DNA of 64,000 bases. Source: Phycisphaeraceae bacterium. Lineage in GTDB: Bacteria > Planctomycetota > Phycisphaerae > Phycisphaerales > Phycisphaeraceae. Position numbers and translations under genes: made by a program. Under the pieces are notes generated by a model. The model had not been told where the DNA came from, searched no databases, and was given only the letters and a program-made list of their open reading frames with translations. The stretch is taken from positions 1-64,000 of the forward strand of contig JANQFR010000040.1 in the NCBI GenBank assembly GCA_028277745.1, written 5' to 3'. Shown piece by piece: positions 32,801 through 39,713 of this stretch (the first letter of the stretch is position 1; every line of letters starts with the position of its first letter).

Positions 32801-33526
32801 CGTTGCCGGGGCGCGATGTACGGCGGCCAGGTGCTCGCCGACGGCCAGGTCCAGCTCGGCGAGCACGGCGGCTACAGCATCGACCTGCGCCTGGTCGACG
32901 TCGATGTCGATGCGTTCCGATACCCGAAGAAGACCAACGCCGCCCTCGCCGCTGCGCGCAGCGCCGACCCCGATGGGCCGGCGCCCGTCGAGTTCCGCTC
33001 CGGCTCGCTGTCGGCCAATTTCGTGCTGGACCAGCTCTACGCCGACCCCGCCTCCCGCCGCGGCCGCGGCGCGATGCGCGTCAGGGACGCCAACCTCTAT
33101 GACGACCCATTGCCGCTGGCGCTGATCGAAGCCATCAACCTCCGCCTGCCCACCACCTCCCGCTTCGACCGCGCCGGCGCCAAGTTCCTCATCCACGGCG
33201 ACACCGTTCTGTTCGACGAGATCTGGATCGAGTCCCCCACCACCGCCATCACCGGCGGCGGCGACATGAACTGGGACTCCCAACGCCTCAACCTCACCAT
33301 GTACACCCGCAACAACGCCAACTGGGACCTCGGCCCGGTGAGCGATATGTTCAATGTCTTCAAGGATGAACTGGTCAGCGTCCAGGTCAGCGGCACGCTG
33401 GAAGACCCCCAGACCCGTGTCCGGTCCTTCTCCGGCATCGCCCGCTTCTGGAGCGGCCTGACCGGCGCCAACGCGTCCGACAGCCCCGCGCCCGAGCCGA
33501 TCAATCCCCGGCGCACCACGCGGTGA
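29876..33526 (+). CDS. Very large AsmA-like / DUF3971-type envelope protein
   Basis: This 1216-residue protein has a basic N-terminus and one membrane segment (LWTTLLLLLSMGAWII), then a long beta-rich periplasmic region with repeated short strands. It ends in a module (LVSVQVSGTLEDPQTRV) characteristic of AsmA/YhdP/TamB-like proteins. These bridge-like proteins are thought to carry lipids between inner and outer membranes. The first available codon is TTG after a poor Shine-Dalgarno, so the exact start is uncertain. The long frame on the opposite strand is a shadow. Confidence 0.82.
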   Translation: MRHTRHLTGRLRRGGRWRRRVLWTTLLLLLSMGAWIIHQTRPARLAAHVTLVLEQATGAAAHIDKAYLSSTGEIELENISLQLPDRPGEAGRLFEAERVIIRPDFLALMTGQINARSLRFIRPVVYLTEEVDRGRFNIQALAPASPRRREDAARRAAPQRLPSVFVRHAMIRFGEVVGDEYRALGSLSLEGNLGETRSQTGTYYFALRQQNDAAAPGPTVAGRFSLIDRFFDIHLEDFSFDQPQGNFLPRSVREFWKSLDPRGTIPEVTFYYDAQQGRQIRLQLQDGELTLPVGDAPPRMTDVDATFDMVGDRLEITQLTGQIKGVRFHIGGWFDGLGADDPFHITAATEPFELPDDPQYLFGLPPVVHKYYDRYQPAGRFRADAVVSRDVKDGPIQYAGAVDLIDVSVRYFRFPYPTHSARGRVVFNADAVTLDNLRAIGPNGARLTLNGTISPPNDDAVVDLTITAEGVHLDDALLAAMEPKHRDIYRRFFDEPAYQRWVERGLIRASDEAPGDAPVHALGGVVDIVTRIERGYGRTLPFRVTSTVTPREASLFFGFWHYPIRVTDGSVVIGPDRIEIRQAVFDTPGGGGGMLDGAVLRPPGQPIEPDLTLTRVRLPIDELLLASVPEPQGRWTRAMHMTGDILADGRILQGSDGQLDWNVRATLENASTDPFASGYALTDVAGSAVLTRRDVTLNRITGHRGGGRLSVDGRIAWGDDDAGLDLAFDGRAVPIEPSVAGLTPADTEPRRRLDRLFADYAPTGVTDAKLRLIGVGDAPMNFQLTLEPDTLDVTHHGQRIQLRDMTGAADIQPDMIEIRGLGGRFGEGAFTAYGNVYPQQGGRMSLNFTAHSPRLDPATRAVLPQPVLRVIDELDVDGGYAITAGRFATNPLAVQGPTSEFQADIVLNNASADLGVDMTQLDGQLGVHVINFKDADWPFIDLRLHADRVKAKDRLITPLSVELVTGDHPDTLDLRRCRGAMYGGQVLADGQVQLGEHGGYSIDLRLVDVDVDAFRYPKKTNAALAAARSADPDGPAPVEFRSGSLSANFVLDQLYADPASRRGRGAMRVRDANLYDDPLPLALIEAINLRLPTTSRFDRAGAKFLIHGDTVLFDEIWIESPTTAITGGGDMNWDSQRLNLTMYTRNNANWDLGPVSDMFNVFKDELVSVQVSGTLEDPQTRVRSFSGIARFWSGLTGANASDSPAPEPINPRRTTR

Positions 33527-33531
33527 AGCGC

Positions 33532-33577
33532 GAAGCCGGTCCTGAGGACGCCGCAGGCGGCCGAAGGTCCGGATCTC
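33532..33577 (+). repeat. 46-bp intergenic repeat, copy 2
   Basis: This is identical to positions 24290-24335 in the same orientation. It follows the AsmA-like gene directly and could serve as its terminator hairpin. Confidence 0.85.
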
Positions 33578-33657
33578 GCAGCGCCTTAGCTCGGGAGACG
33601 GACGCTACAATAATCTGATCGTTTCGAAGGTTCACCGGCCGCCCCAGGAAGCTCCGC

Positions 33658-34797
33658 ATGACGATGACCTCCAAGCTCGGCGTCTGGCTGACGGCGTTGT
33701 TCGCGGCGGGATGGGCGGCGGCCCAGTCCACGCCGTCCTGCTGCTCCGTGCCGAGCCGTTTCGGGGGCGTCGTCGCCGCACTCGCGACGCCGCCCGAGGG
33801 GGACGCCCCCGCGCCGGCGGGGATGGTCTGGGTCCCCGGCGGCACGTTCACCATGGGCGGGGATGATCCGCTGGCGCGCGAGGATGAAAAGCCGCTCCAC
33901 CGGGTGCGGGTGGACGGCTTCTGGATGGACCAGACCGAGGTCACCAACGCGCAGTTCCGCGCGTTTGTCGAGGCGACGGGGTACAAGACCCTGGCCGAGC
34001 GCCCGGTCGACTGGGAGGAACTGAAGAAGCAGGCGCCTCCCGGCGCCGCCAAGCCGCCCGACGAGATGCTCGAGCCGGGCTCGCTGGTCTTCACCCCGCC
34101 GGATCACGCGGTGGACCTGCGCGACTATTCGCAGTGGTGGACGTGGACGCTCGGCGCCGACTGGCGCCACCCCGAGGGGCCGGGCAGCTCGATCGAAGGC
34201 AAGGACGATCACCCGGTCGTGCACATCGCTCACGAAGACGCGCTGGCCTATTGCAAATGGGCGGGCCGACGGCTGCCGACCGAGGCGGAGTGGGAGTTCG
34301 CCGCCCGGGGCGGGCTGGAGGGCAAGGTCAACGTCTGGGGCGATGAGCCGGTCGACCCCAAGCGGGCCAACATCTGGCAGGGCCCGTTCCCGCACCGCGC
34401 CCAGGTGCAGGACGGCTTCGAGCGCACCGCCCCGGTCAAGTCGTTCCCGCCCAACGGCTATGGCCTCTACGACATGGCGGGGAACGTCTGGGAGTTCACC
34501 AGCGACCTCTACCGCACCGACGCCTACGCCCGCCGGGCCCAGGCGCTCGGGCCCGACGGTGTGGCCGACAACCCCACCGGCCCCAAGCGCAGCATCGACC
34601 CGCGCAACCCCTTCGCCCCGGTCAGCTACGTGCAGCGTGGCGGGTCGTTCCTCTGCAACGACGTGTACTGCGCCAGCTACCGCCCCAGCGCCCGCATGGC
34701 CGTCCCCCCCGACACCGGGCTGTCGCACTCGGGCTTCCGCACCGTGCTGACGCCGGCGATGCGCACCGCCCAGGCCGCGGAGCACCCCGGCGGCTGA
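33658..34797 (+). CDS. Formylglycine-generating enzyme (sulfatase maturase)
   Basis: This 379-residue protein has a signal peptide (LTALFAAGWAAAQ) and the FGE-sulfatase domain: PAGMVWVPGGTFTMGG, WMDQTEVTNAQFR, RLPTEAEWEFAARGG, YDMAGNVWEFTSD and RGGSFLCNDVYCASYRPSAR. Cys333 and Cys338 sit at the spacing of the copper-binding active-site pair of true formylglycine-generating enzymes, so this is catalytic rather than one of the many non-catalytic homologues. It would oxidise the CxPxR cysteine of sulfatases such as that at 16477. AGGAAG precedes the ATG. Confidence 0.9.
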   Translation: MTMTSKLGVWLTALFAAGWAAAQSTPSCCSVPSRFGGVVAALATPPEGDAPAPAGMVWVPGGTFTMGGDDPLAREDEKPLHRVRVDGFWMDQTEVTNAQFRAFVEATGYKTLAERPVDWEELKKQAPPGAAKPPDEMLEPGSLVFTPPDHAVDLRDYSQWWTWTLGADWRHPEGPGSSIEGKDDHPVVHIAHEDALAYCKWAGRRLPTEAEWEFAARGGLEGKVNVWGDEPVDPKRANIWQGPFPHRAQVQDGFERTAPVKSFPPNGYGLYDMAGNVWEFTSDLYRTDAYARRAQALGPDGVADNPTGPKRSIDPRNPFAPVSYVQRGGSFLCNDVYCASYRPSARMAVPPDTGLSHSGFRTVLTPAMRTAQAAEHPGG

Positions 34798-34906
34798 GGG
34801 CGGGCGGCCGCCAAGGCGATGGCGAACCGAGCGAGCGGCTGCGGCCCCACCCCGGCACGCGTGGCGGAGGTGCGATTGATTTCCTCCCGCTTGATCCGGC
34901 TTCCGG

Positions 34907-35653
34907 TCAAACAGAAGGCACAACCAACTGCGGCATCACCAGCGCCGCCGCGTCGGGGTCGTCTTCAGAGATCTCCGCCAAACCGCGGAATTCGATGAAG
35001 TTCTTAATGATCCCCAATTCGGAGACGCACCAGAGCTGGCCGTCGTCCCGCCGGATCGCCGGGGCGAGCAGGAATTCCTGGTGCTTCTCATACTCCTCTT
35101 TGAAGCGCGGCAGCAACGCCGGATGGCCGGGGATCGGGTAGTGGCGATTCCACTGGCCCAGGAGCGGGACGATCGGTGGGTCGAGCACGAGGCCGTCCAT
35201 CGTGGCGTGCGCCGCGAGGCTATCGGGATCGGGATAGAGGTGGACGGTGTAGCCGGGGCGGTGTTCCTGGCCGGGACTTGCGGGGTCAGGGTTTCCGGGG
35301 GCGTGGTCCTCGATGATCGAGATGCAGATTCCCTCGAACCGATCGACGTGATTCAGATGCGGTTCCGAGTCGCGGAAGATCGCCTGCCCCGCCTCGGCGT
35401 TGTCGAACACGATCCCCATGATCGGCGGGGCTTCGCTGGTCGGGTGCCATTGGAACGTGGTTGCGGACCATTTCGCTTCCTCCCACCGCGGATGAGTCAC
35501 GAACGCCGCCGCCGGCATCGCCGCGGCGTGCTGCTTCACACGCTCCGCGATGCTGCTCGCTTCGTTCACGACCGTTTCCGCGATTTGCGCGATGGGGTCG
35601 AGCGGGAAGTCGTCGGGGATGTCATTCGAGGGCGAGGTTTGGGGATCGCTCAT
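34907..35653 (-). CDS. Protein of unknown function at the end of the toxin locus
   Basis: This 248-residue soluble protein starts MSDPQTSPSNDIPDDF (the ATG at 35653 is chosen over a longer frame because TCTTTCTTTCCTGGG-derived AGGAAAG lies just upstream). It has a beta-rich middle (EAPPIMGIVFDNAEAG, ICISIIEDH, YTVHLYPDPDSL) and a C-terminus with DDGQLWCVSELGIIKN. No family is recognised. It lies on the same strand 29 bases after the second putative immunity gene and may be a further, unrelated immunity protein or an accessory. Confidence 0.62.
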   Translation of the reverse strand: MSDPQTSPSNDIPDDFPLDPIAQIAETVVNEASSIAERVKQHAAAMPAAAFVTHPRWEEAKWSATTFQWHPTSEAPPIMGIVFDNAEAGQAIFRDSEPHLNHVDRFEGICISIIEDHAPGNPDPASPGQEHRPGYTVHLYPDPDSLAAHATMDGLVLDPPIVPLLGQWNRHYPIPGHPALLPRFKEEYEKHQEFLLAPAIRRDDGQLWCVSELGIIKNFIEFRGLAEISEDDPDAAALVMPQLVVPSV

Positions 35654-35682
35654 GATTTGTCTTTCTTTCCTGGGCCTCGCGA

Positions 35683-36489
35683 TCAATCGAAGGCGACGAT
35701 ATGCGGCTTCAACTTCTCGGGCACATCAATTTCAACATCACAATACGACGCCCAATGCACCAGGAAACTCGCGTCCAGCGCGATCTTCGTGGTGATGTCG
35801 TGCTTGGGCAGTTCGGTTTTCAGGTAACGCTTGGCGTAGTCTGCCAAAAAACCGGACGCCTGCTCGGGTGCTTCCTCGACAATGGCGTCGAGTGTCCACA
35901 GCAGCAGGCGCTCACGGGCTTTCTTCCCATCAAGAACCGTCTTGGAAAACGAGCTTAGCTCGGAGTAATCCCGTCCCCGCACCACCCCCGCGACCAGCAA
36001 CAGCCAGGCGCGGTTTTCCTTGGATTGCTCAACATCCGGCTTCACATCGTCGCGGAGGTAGCCCGCGATCTTTTCCAGGCGATCCCATTCACCGAGCAAT
36101 GAGCACCAGAGCAAAGCCGATTCAAACGGCGATTTCCAAGGAGCGGTCTGTTCGTAATAGGCTCGGTCAGGGGGTTGGTCGTGATGATTTCCCGACGGTA
36201 TGCGATCAAGATATTCACCGAAGAAATATTCCTCGACCATCTCGATGGCTTTAATGCCCCACTTTTTGGCGACATCGTGGTGACCTAGCGCCCAGGCAGC
36301 GAATGCAGCGTAATGTGCCTCGCTTTGCATGGACTTCAAGTCCCAACAGATATCGGGATGGTTGTCTGGTCGTTGTTTTAGATACTGCTCGCTGTCCTGA
36401 AATTGCCCAATGTGGTAACCGTAGTCCACAAGATCAGTGGGCAATCCGCCGAGCTTAAATGGCAGTGAAGATTCGTCGACATCAACCAT
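35683..36489 (-). CDS. Putative immunity protein, tandem paralogue 2 (Imm49-like)
   Basis: This 268-residue all-helical protein is about two-thirds identical to the next gene upstream. Shared blocks include SLPFKLGGLP, AHYAAFAAWALGHHDVA, NRAWLLLVAGVVRGRDYSEL and ALDASFLVHWASYCDVE. The fold and context resemble Imm49-type immunity proteins, a tentative assignment. Duplicated immunity genes after a toxin are common in polymorphic toxin loci and usually reflect past toxin variants. No signal peptide, so it acts in the cytoplasm. Confidence 0.7.
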   Translation of the reverse strand: MVDVDESSLPFKLGGLPTDLVDYGYHIGQFQDSEQYLKQRPDNHPDICWDLKSMQSEAHYAAFAAWALGHHDVAKKWGIKAIEMVEEYFFGEYLDRIPSGNHHDQPPDRAYYEQTAPWKSPFESALLWCSLLGEWDRLEKIAGYLRDDVKPDVEQSKENRAWLLLVAGVVRGRDYSELSSFSKTVLDGKKARERLLLWTLDAIVEEAPEQASGFLADYAKRYLKTELPKHDITTKIALDASFLVHWASYCDVEIDVPEKLKPHIVAFD

Positions 36490-36517
36490 ACCGGAACGCT
36501 TTCAATACAGCTTGAAA

Positions 36518-37324
36518 TCAATCAAATGTCACGATGTGCGGCTTGATCCTTTCAGGCACATTGAGTTCAACATCACAGTACGCTGCCCAGTGCACGAGGA
36601 AACTCGCATCCAGCGCGATTTTCGTGGTGATGTCATGCTTGGGCAGTTCGATTTTCAGGTAACGCTTGGCGTAATCCGCCAAGAAGTCGGACGCCTGTTC
36701 CGGAGCCTCCTCGGCAATAGCGTCGAGGGTCCATAAGAGAAGGCGTTCCCGCGCTTTCTTACCGTTGAGCACAGTGTCGGAGAACGATTGGAGTTCCGAG
36801 TAGTCACGGCCCCGGACTACTCCCGCAACCAACAGCAACCAGGCACGATTTTCTTTAGGTTGGTCGATATCTTGCATTACGTCATCGCGCAGGTATCCTG
36901 CAATTCGCTCTAAACGATCCCACTTACCCAAAGATGAACACCACAGAAGGGCTGATTCAAAGTATTTTTTCCAAGGTGGGATTTTGTCCCAAAACTCACG
37001 ATTTGGCTGCTGATCACGACGGTTGCCCGAAGGCACGCGATCACGCCAGTCACCAAAGATTGCTTCTTCAATGGTGGCCAGATTCCTATCCACCCAACTT
37101 CTCGCAACGTCGTAATGGCCTAACGCCCAAGCGCCAAAGGCGGCGTAGTGCGCTGAACTTTGCATGGAATCTAAGTCCCAACGGATTTCGGAATTGTTTT
37201 CTGGCCGACCTAAGAACGCCTTTTCGCAATCTTTAAACATGCCCTCGTGGTGGTCATAATCCAATAAGCTCGTCGGCAGGCCACCGAGCTTGAACGATAG
37301 ACTTGATTCGTTGACTTCTACCAT
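36518..37324 (-). CDS. Putative immunity protein, tandem paralogue 1 (Imm49-like)
   Basis: This 268-residue protein is the paralogue of the downstream gene, with the same helical blocks (SLSFKLGGLPTSLLDY, GAWALGHYDVARSWV, LLLVAGVVRGRDYSEL). The ATG at 37324 aligns with the start of its paralogue and follows the toxin stop codon by one base, so the two are tightly coupled. That coupling is the strongest evidence that it neutralises the adjacent toxin. The Imm49 resemblance is based on size, fold and context only. Confidence 0.72.
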   Translation of the reverse strand: MVEVNESSLSFKLGGLPTSLLDYDHHEGMFKDCEKAFLGRPENNSEIRWDLDSMQSSAHYAAFGAWALGHYDVARSWVDRNLATIEEAIFGDWRDRVPSGNRRDQQPNREFWDKIPPWKKYFESALLWCSSLGKWDRLERIAGYLRDDVMQDIDQPKENRAWLLLVAGVVRGRDYSELQSFSDTVLNGKKARERLLLWTLDAIAEEAPEQASDFLADYAKRYLKIELPKHDITTKIALDASFLVHWAAYCDVELNVPERIKPHIVTFD

Positions 37325-37325
37325 T

Positions 37326-38261
37326 TCAGAACACCATCTCGTCAATCTGGTCCCATTGTTTAAGTACGAACGTCGGGTTACCGACCGTTCCTGCGGCTGC
37401 GTCTACTGGTGTGCTCACGACCAATCCCTGAATGCGGCCATCAATCCTTGCCTTGTCTAATTTGTCGGCCCATGAGTGATAGCCCCGTTGCCTCAGCGTC
37501 TCGATATGGCTCTTGATCCACGTTTTACTCATCTGCCCGCCGCGGCTCACCGTCGTCCCCAGCTTCGCCGCACCGCCCTTGGCCTCGGCGATCACCCAAT
37601 TGTCGCCGTTCTTAAAAATACCGTCAAAGCCGCGGTAGTGGATGGGGAAGTCGTCTACGTACTTGAAGCCGAGCCCCCGCGCCGTCGCCAGTGCCCCCAT
37701 GTCGCCGATGCTCTGCACCGCCTTATTGCCTACCAGCCCCGCGCGTCTCATCCCCACCATCGCCTCGGTGAGCCCCTCCGATGCGCCGTCCACCGTGCCC
37801 CGCACCGCCGCCGACAGCCGGCCGCCGACCTTCTTCAAGAGATCGTCGGCGACCCCGATTTTCTTGAGCACCCCGCCGAAGGGCGCGACGTTCAACAGCA
37901 GCCCGGCGAGCAGCGCGGGGTTGACCGCGGCCGTCCCGCCGACCGCGAGCGCCCCGATGATCTGCACCGCATCGGCCACCGTCGAGGCGGCGTCCGCCCC
38001 CTTGACGGCCGCGGCGACCTTGGGGCTACGCAACAACAGGCGGATGCCGGTGCCGGCAAACTGGCCGATGTACGTGAAGAACAGGCCGGTCGGATCGCTG
38101 CCCATGATCGGGTTGTTGTGGGCGTAGGCGTATTTGTGAAGCGACAGCGGGGTCTCAACCTCGCCGTGGTAGCTGTCCACAATCCTTAAACGGCCGTCGG
38201 AAACGTCGAGTGTTTCGAGATGTGCCGATAGTAGATCCTTCGTGTCATACGCTTGAATCAT
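37326..38261 (-). CDS. Orphan Rhs-tip polymorphic toxin with nuclease-like C-terminus
   Basis: This 311-residue protein contains the end of an Rhs core (SLHKYAYAHNNPIMGSDPTG, residues 40-59), which in full-length Rhs proteins precedes the variable toxin. A hydrophobic linker follows (residues 60-170), then a domain with FDGIF and VIAEAKGG (Asp213, Glu226, Lys228), a D...ExK arrangement typical of restriction-endonuclease-fold toxins, and QMSKTWIKSH. The huge Rhs repeat barrel is missing. It overlaps the transglutaminase-like gene by 17 bases and is followed at once by the immunity pair. Confidence 0.82.
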   Translation of the reverse strand: MIQAYDTKDLLSAHLETLDVSDGRLRIVDSYHGEVETPLSLHKYAYAHNNPIMGSDPTGLFFTYIGQFAGTGIRLLLRSPKVAAAVKGADAASTVADAVQIIGALAVGGTAAVNPALLAGLLLNVAPFGGVLKKIGVADDLLKKVGGRLSAAVRGTVDGASEGLTEAMVGMRRAGLVGNKAVQSIGDMGALATARGLGFKYVDDFPIHYRGFDGIFKNGDNWVIAEAKGGAAKLGTTVSRGGQMSKTWIKSHIETLRQRGYHSWADKLDKARIDGRIQGLVVSTPVDAAAGTVGNPTFVLKQWDQIDEMVF

Positions 38262-39498
38262 GGCCGTTGCTCCCGGTATTAGGTTGGTGGCGGAATGGCT
38301 GAATCGGTGAGGGTCGATGAGGATGCGGGGTCTGCGGACCCGCGGTAAGTGACTGGTTGTGACGGTTGATCTGGTCCACCAGTTCGCTGATGCGTGTGAT
38401 GGCCGCGTTGTGCTCGGAACTCCCCGCGGGATAGCCTGCCGCCGTCAGCTTGTACTGCTCGTTCGCTAACTGACAGTGCGGGTCGGTCGAAGATTCGGGG
38501 AAAGGCAGTTTCGGACGCGGCGCCGACACCCGGCGGCTCACGTTCTTGAGCTTCACCGGCACGGGAATCTCCACGACCCGTGGGGGCGCCATCGCGGTTC
38601 GCATCGAAACATCCTGCATGATGTCGAAGCACGCAGGATTGATCGGGTCGATCCCATAGGCGACCTCCACGCTCATCATCGCTTCGTCCGACCGGCCGAC
38701 ATCGCGGAGGATCAGGGCGCGGTTGCACAGGAACTTGGAAATCTCCTGCTCCGCATTCATCGAATGCAGCCACACCTTGGTCCGCTCGTTGAGCGCGCGC
38801 ATCTGCTCGGTCCACAGGCAGGGCCAGGTGTAGTAGTAATCGTCCGGGCGGACGGTGCTGCCCGCCGGTGTGTGCTCGATGTTGAATTTCTCGCCGCCGA
38901 TGTCGGACTCGTCCCAGCGGAACAGCGTGTGGTTCGGAACACGCACGAGTTTGAGCGGGTAGCCCAACCGCCGGCCGACCGCGATCGAAAACACTGGAAG
39001 CGACGAGCATGTGCCTGTCCGCTTGTCGCTGAGGATGCCGTGGATGAAGACCTCGCTGCTGTCATCCGAGTTCCATTCCTTGCCGGATGCGACGATGGCG
39101 CTGACCTTCTCGTCGTACTGCACGTTGAACTGTGTCCGCAAGACATGCTGCATCGTGAGCACGCGGAAAACGTTCTCCGAGTGGTCGAACTCGGCGGGCT
39201 TGCGCTTGAACAGCCGCCAGCTCCGGTTGATCCGCTCGTCGCAGGCGACGGCCATCTCGTCCAGCAGGTCGAGATACCGGGGCAGGTCGATATCCTCGGC
39301 CCCCGGCAGCCCCTCGGCGCACAGTAGGTTCGTCCGGGCGATGTCGCACCGGTCGAACTGTTCCCGGTCGAGCGACAGCAGGTCCGACAGGGACTTGGGC
39401 GTCACGTTGTAGCGTTTGTGGTGATCCGCAAGAAAAGGCGTGATTCCGCACTGCTTTGTCTTCGGCTTCGGAAGCGTGGCCCCGGCGGTTTGTCGCAT
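38245..39498 (-). CDS. Transglutaminase-like (SirB1-type) protein upstream of the Rhs toxin
   Basis: This 417-residue protein has a transglutaminase-like core: HGILSDKRTGTCSSLPVF (Cys164) and RVPNHTLFRWDES (His190, Asp196), the expected catalytic triad order. The SirB1-like family includes both peptidases and inactive forms. The C-terminal 100 residues are proline-rich and probably disordered. Overlap with the toxin gene suggests co-expression; it might process, crosslink or help export the toxin, which is inference. GGGGA lies upstream of the ATG. Confidence 0.75.
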   Translation of the reverse strand: MRQTAGATLPKPKTKQCGITPFLADHHKRYNVTPKSLSDLLSLDREQFDRCDIARTNLLCAEGLPGAEDIDLPRYLDLLDEMAVACDERINRSWRLFKRKPAEFDHSENVFRVLTMQHVLRTQFNVQYDEKVSAIVASGKEWNSDDSSEVFIHGILSDKRTGTCSSLPVFSIAVGRRLGYPLKLVRVPNHTLFRWDESDIGGEKFNIEHTPAGSTVRPDDYYYTWPCLWTEQMRALNERTKVWLHSMNAEQEISKFLCNRALILRDVGRSDEAMMSVEVAYGIDPINPACFDIMQDVSMRTAMAPPRVVEIPVPVKLKNVSRRVSAPRPKLPFPESSTDPHCQLANEQYKLTAAGYPAGSSEHNAAITRISELVDQINRHNQSLTAGPQTPHPHRPSPIQPFRHQPNTGSNGHDSSV

Positions 39499-39713
39499 GA
39501 GAATCCCCGGTTGGGCTCGTCCAAGGTGAGGCGAGCGATTACTGCAACGGCGAAATCATGACGGCTTTCCTGGGCTTTGTCAAGGGGCTTTTAAATTCTT
39601 GTTATGGGCCAGGCAAGTATTCGCCGTCCCCGAGTTCAAAGAATCGCTCGATGCTGAGGGCAAGTCCCTCCCCGCTGGCGAAAGGCTCAACTGATGTCCT
39701 GCCCCTTGGCGTT

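Noticed and set aside
29696..33283. A 1195-residue open frame opposite the AsmA-like gene
   Set aside because: It shares the low-complexity, Val/Gly/Arg-rich composition of a shadow; the plus-strand protein has a membrane anchor and a family-like C-terminus.
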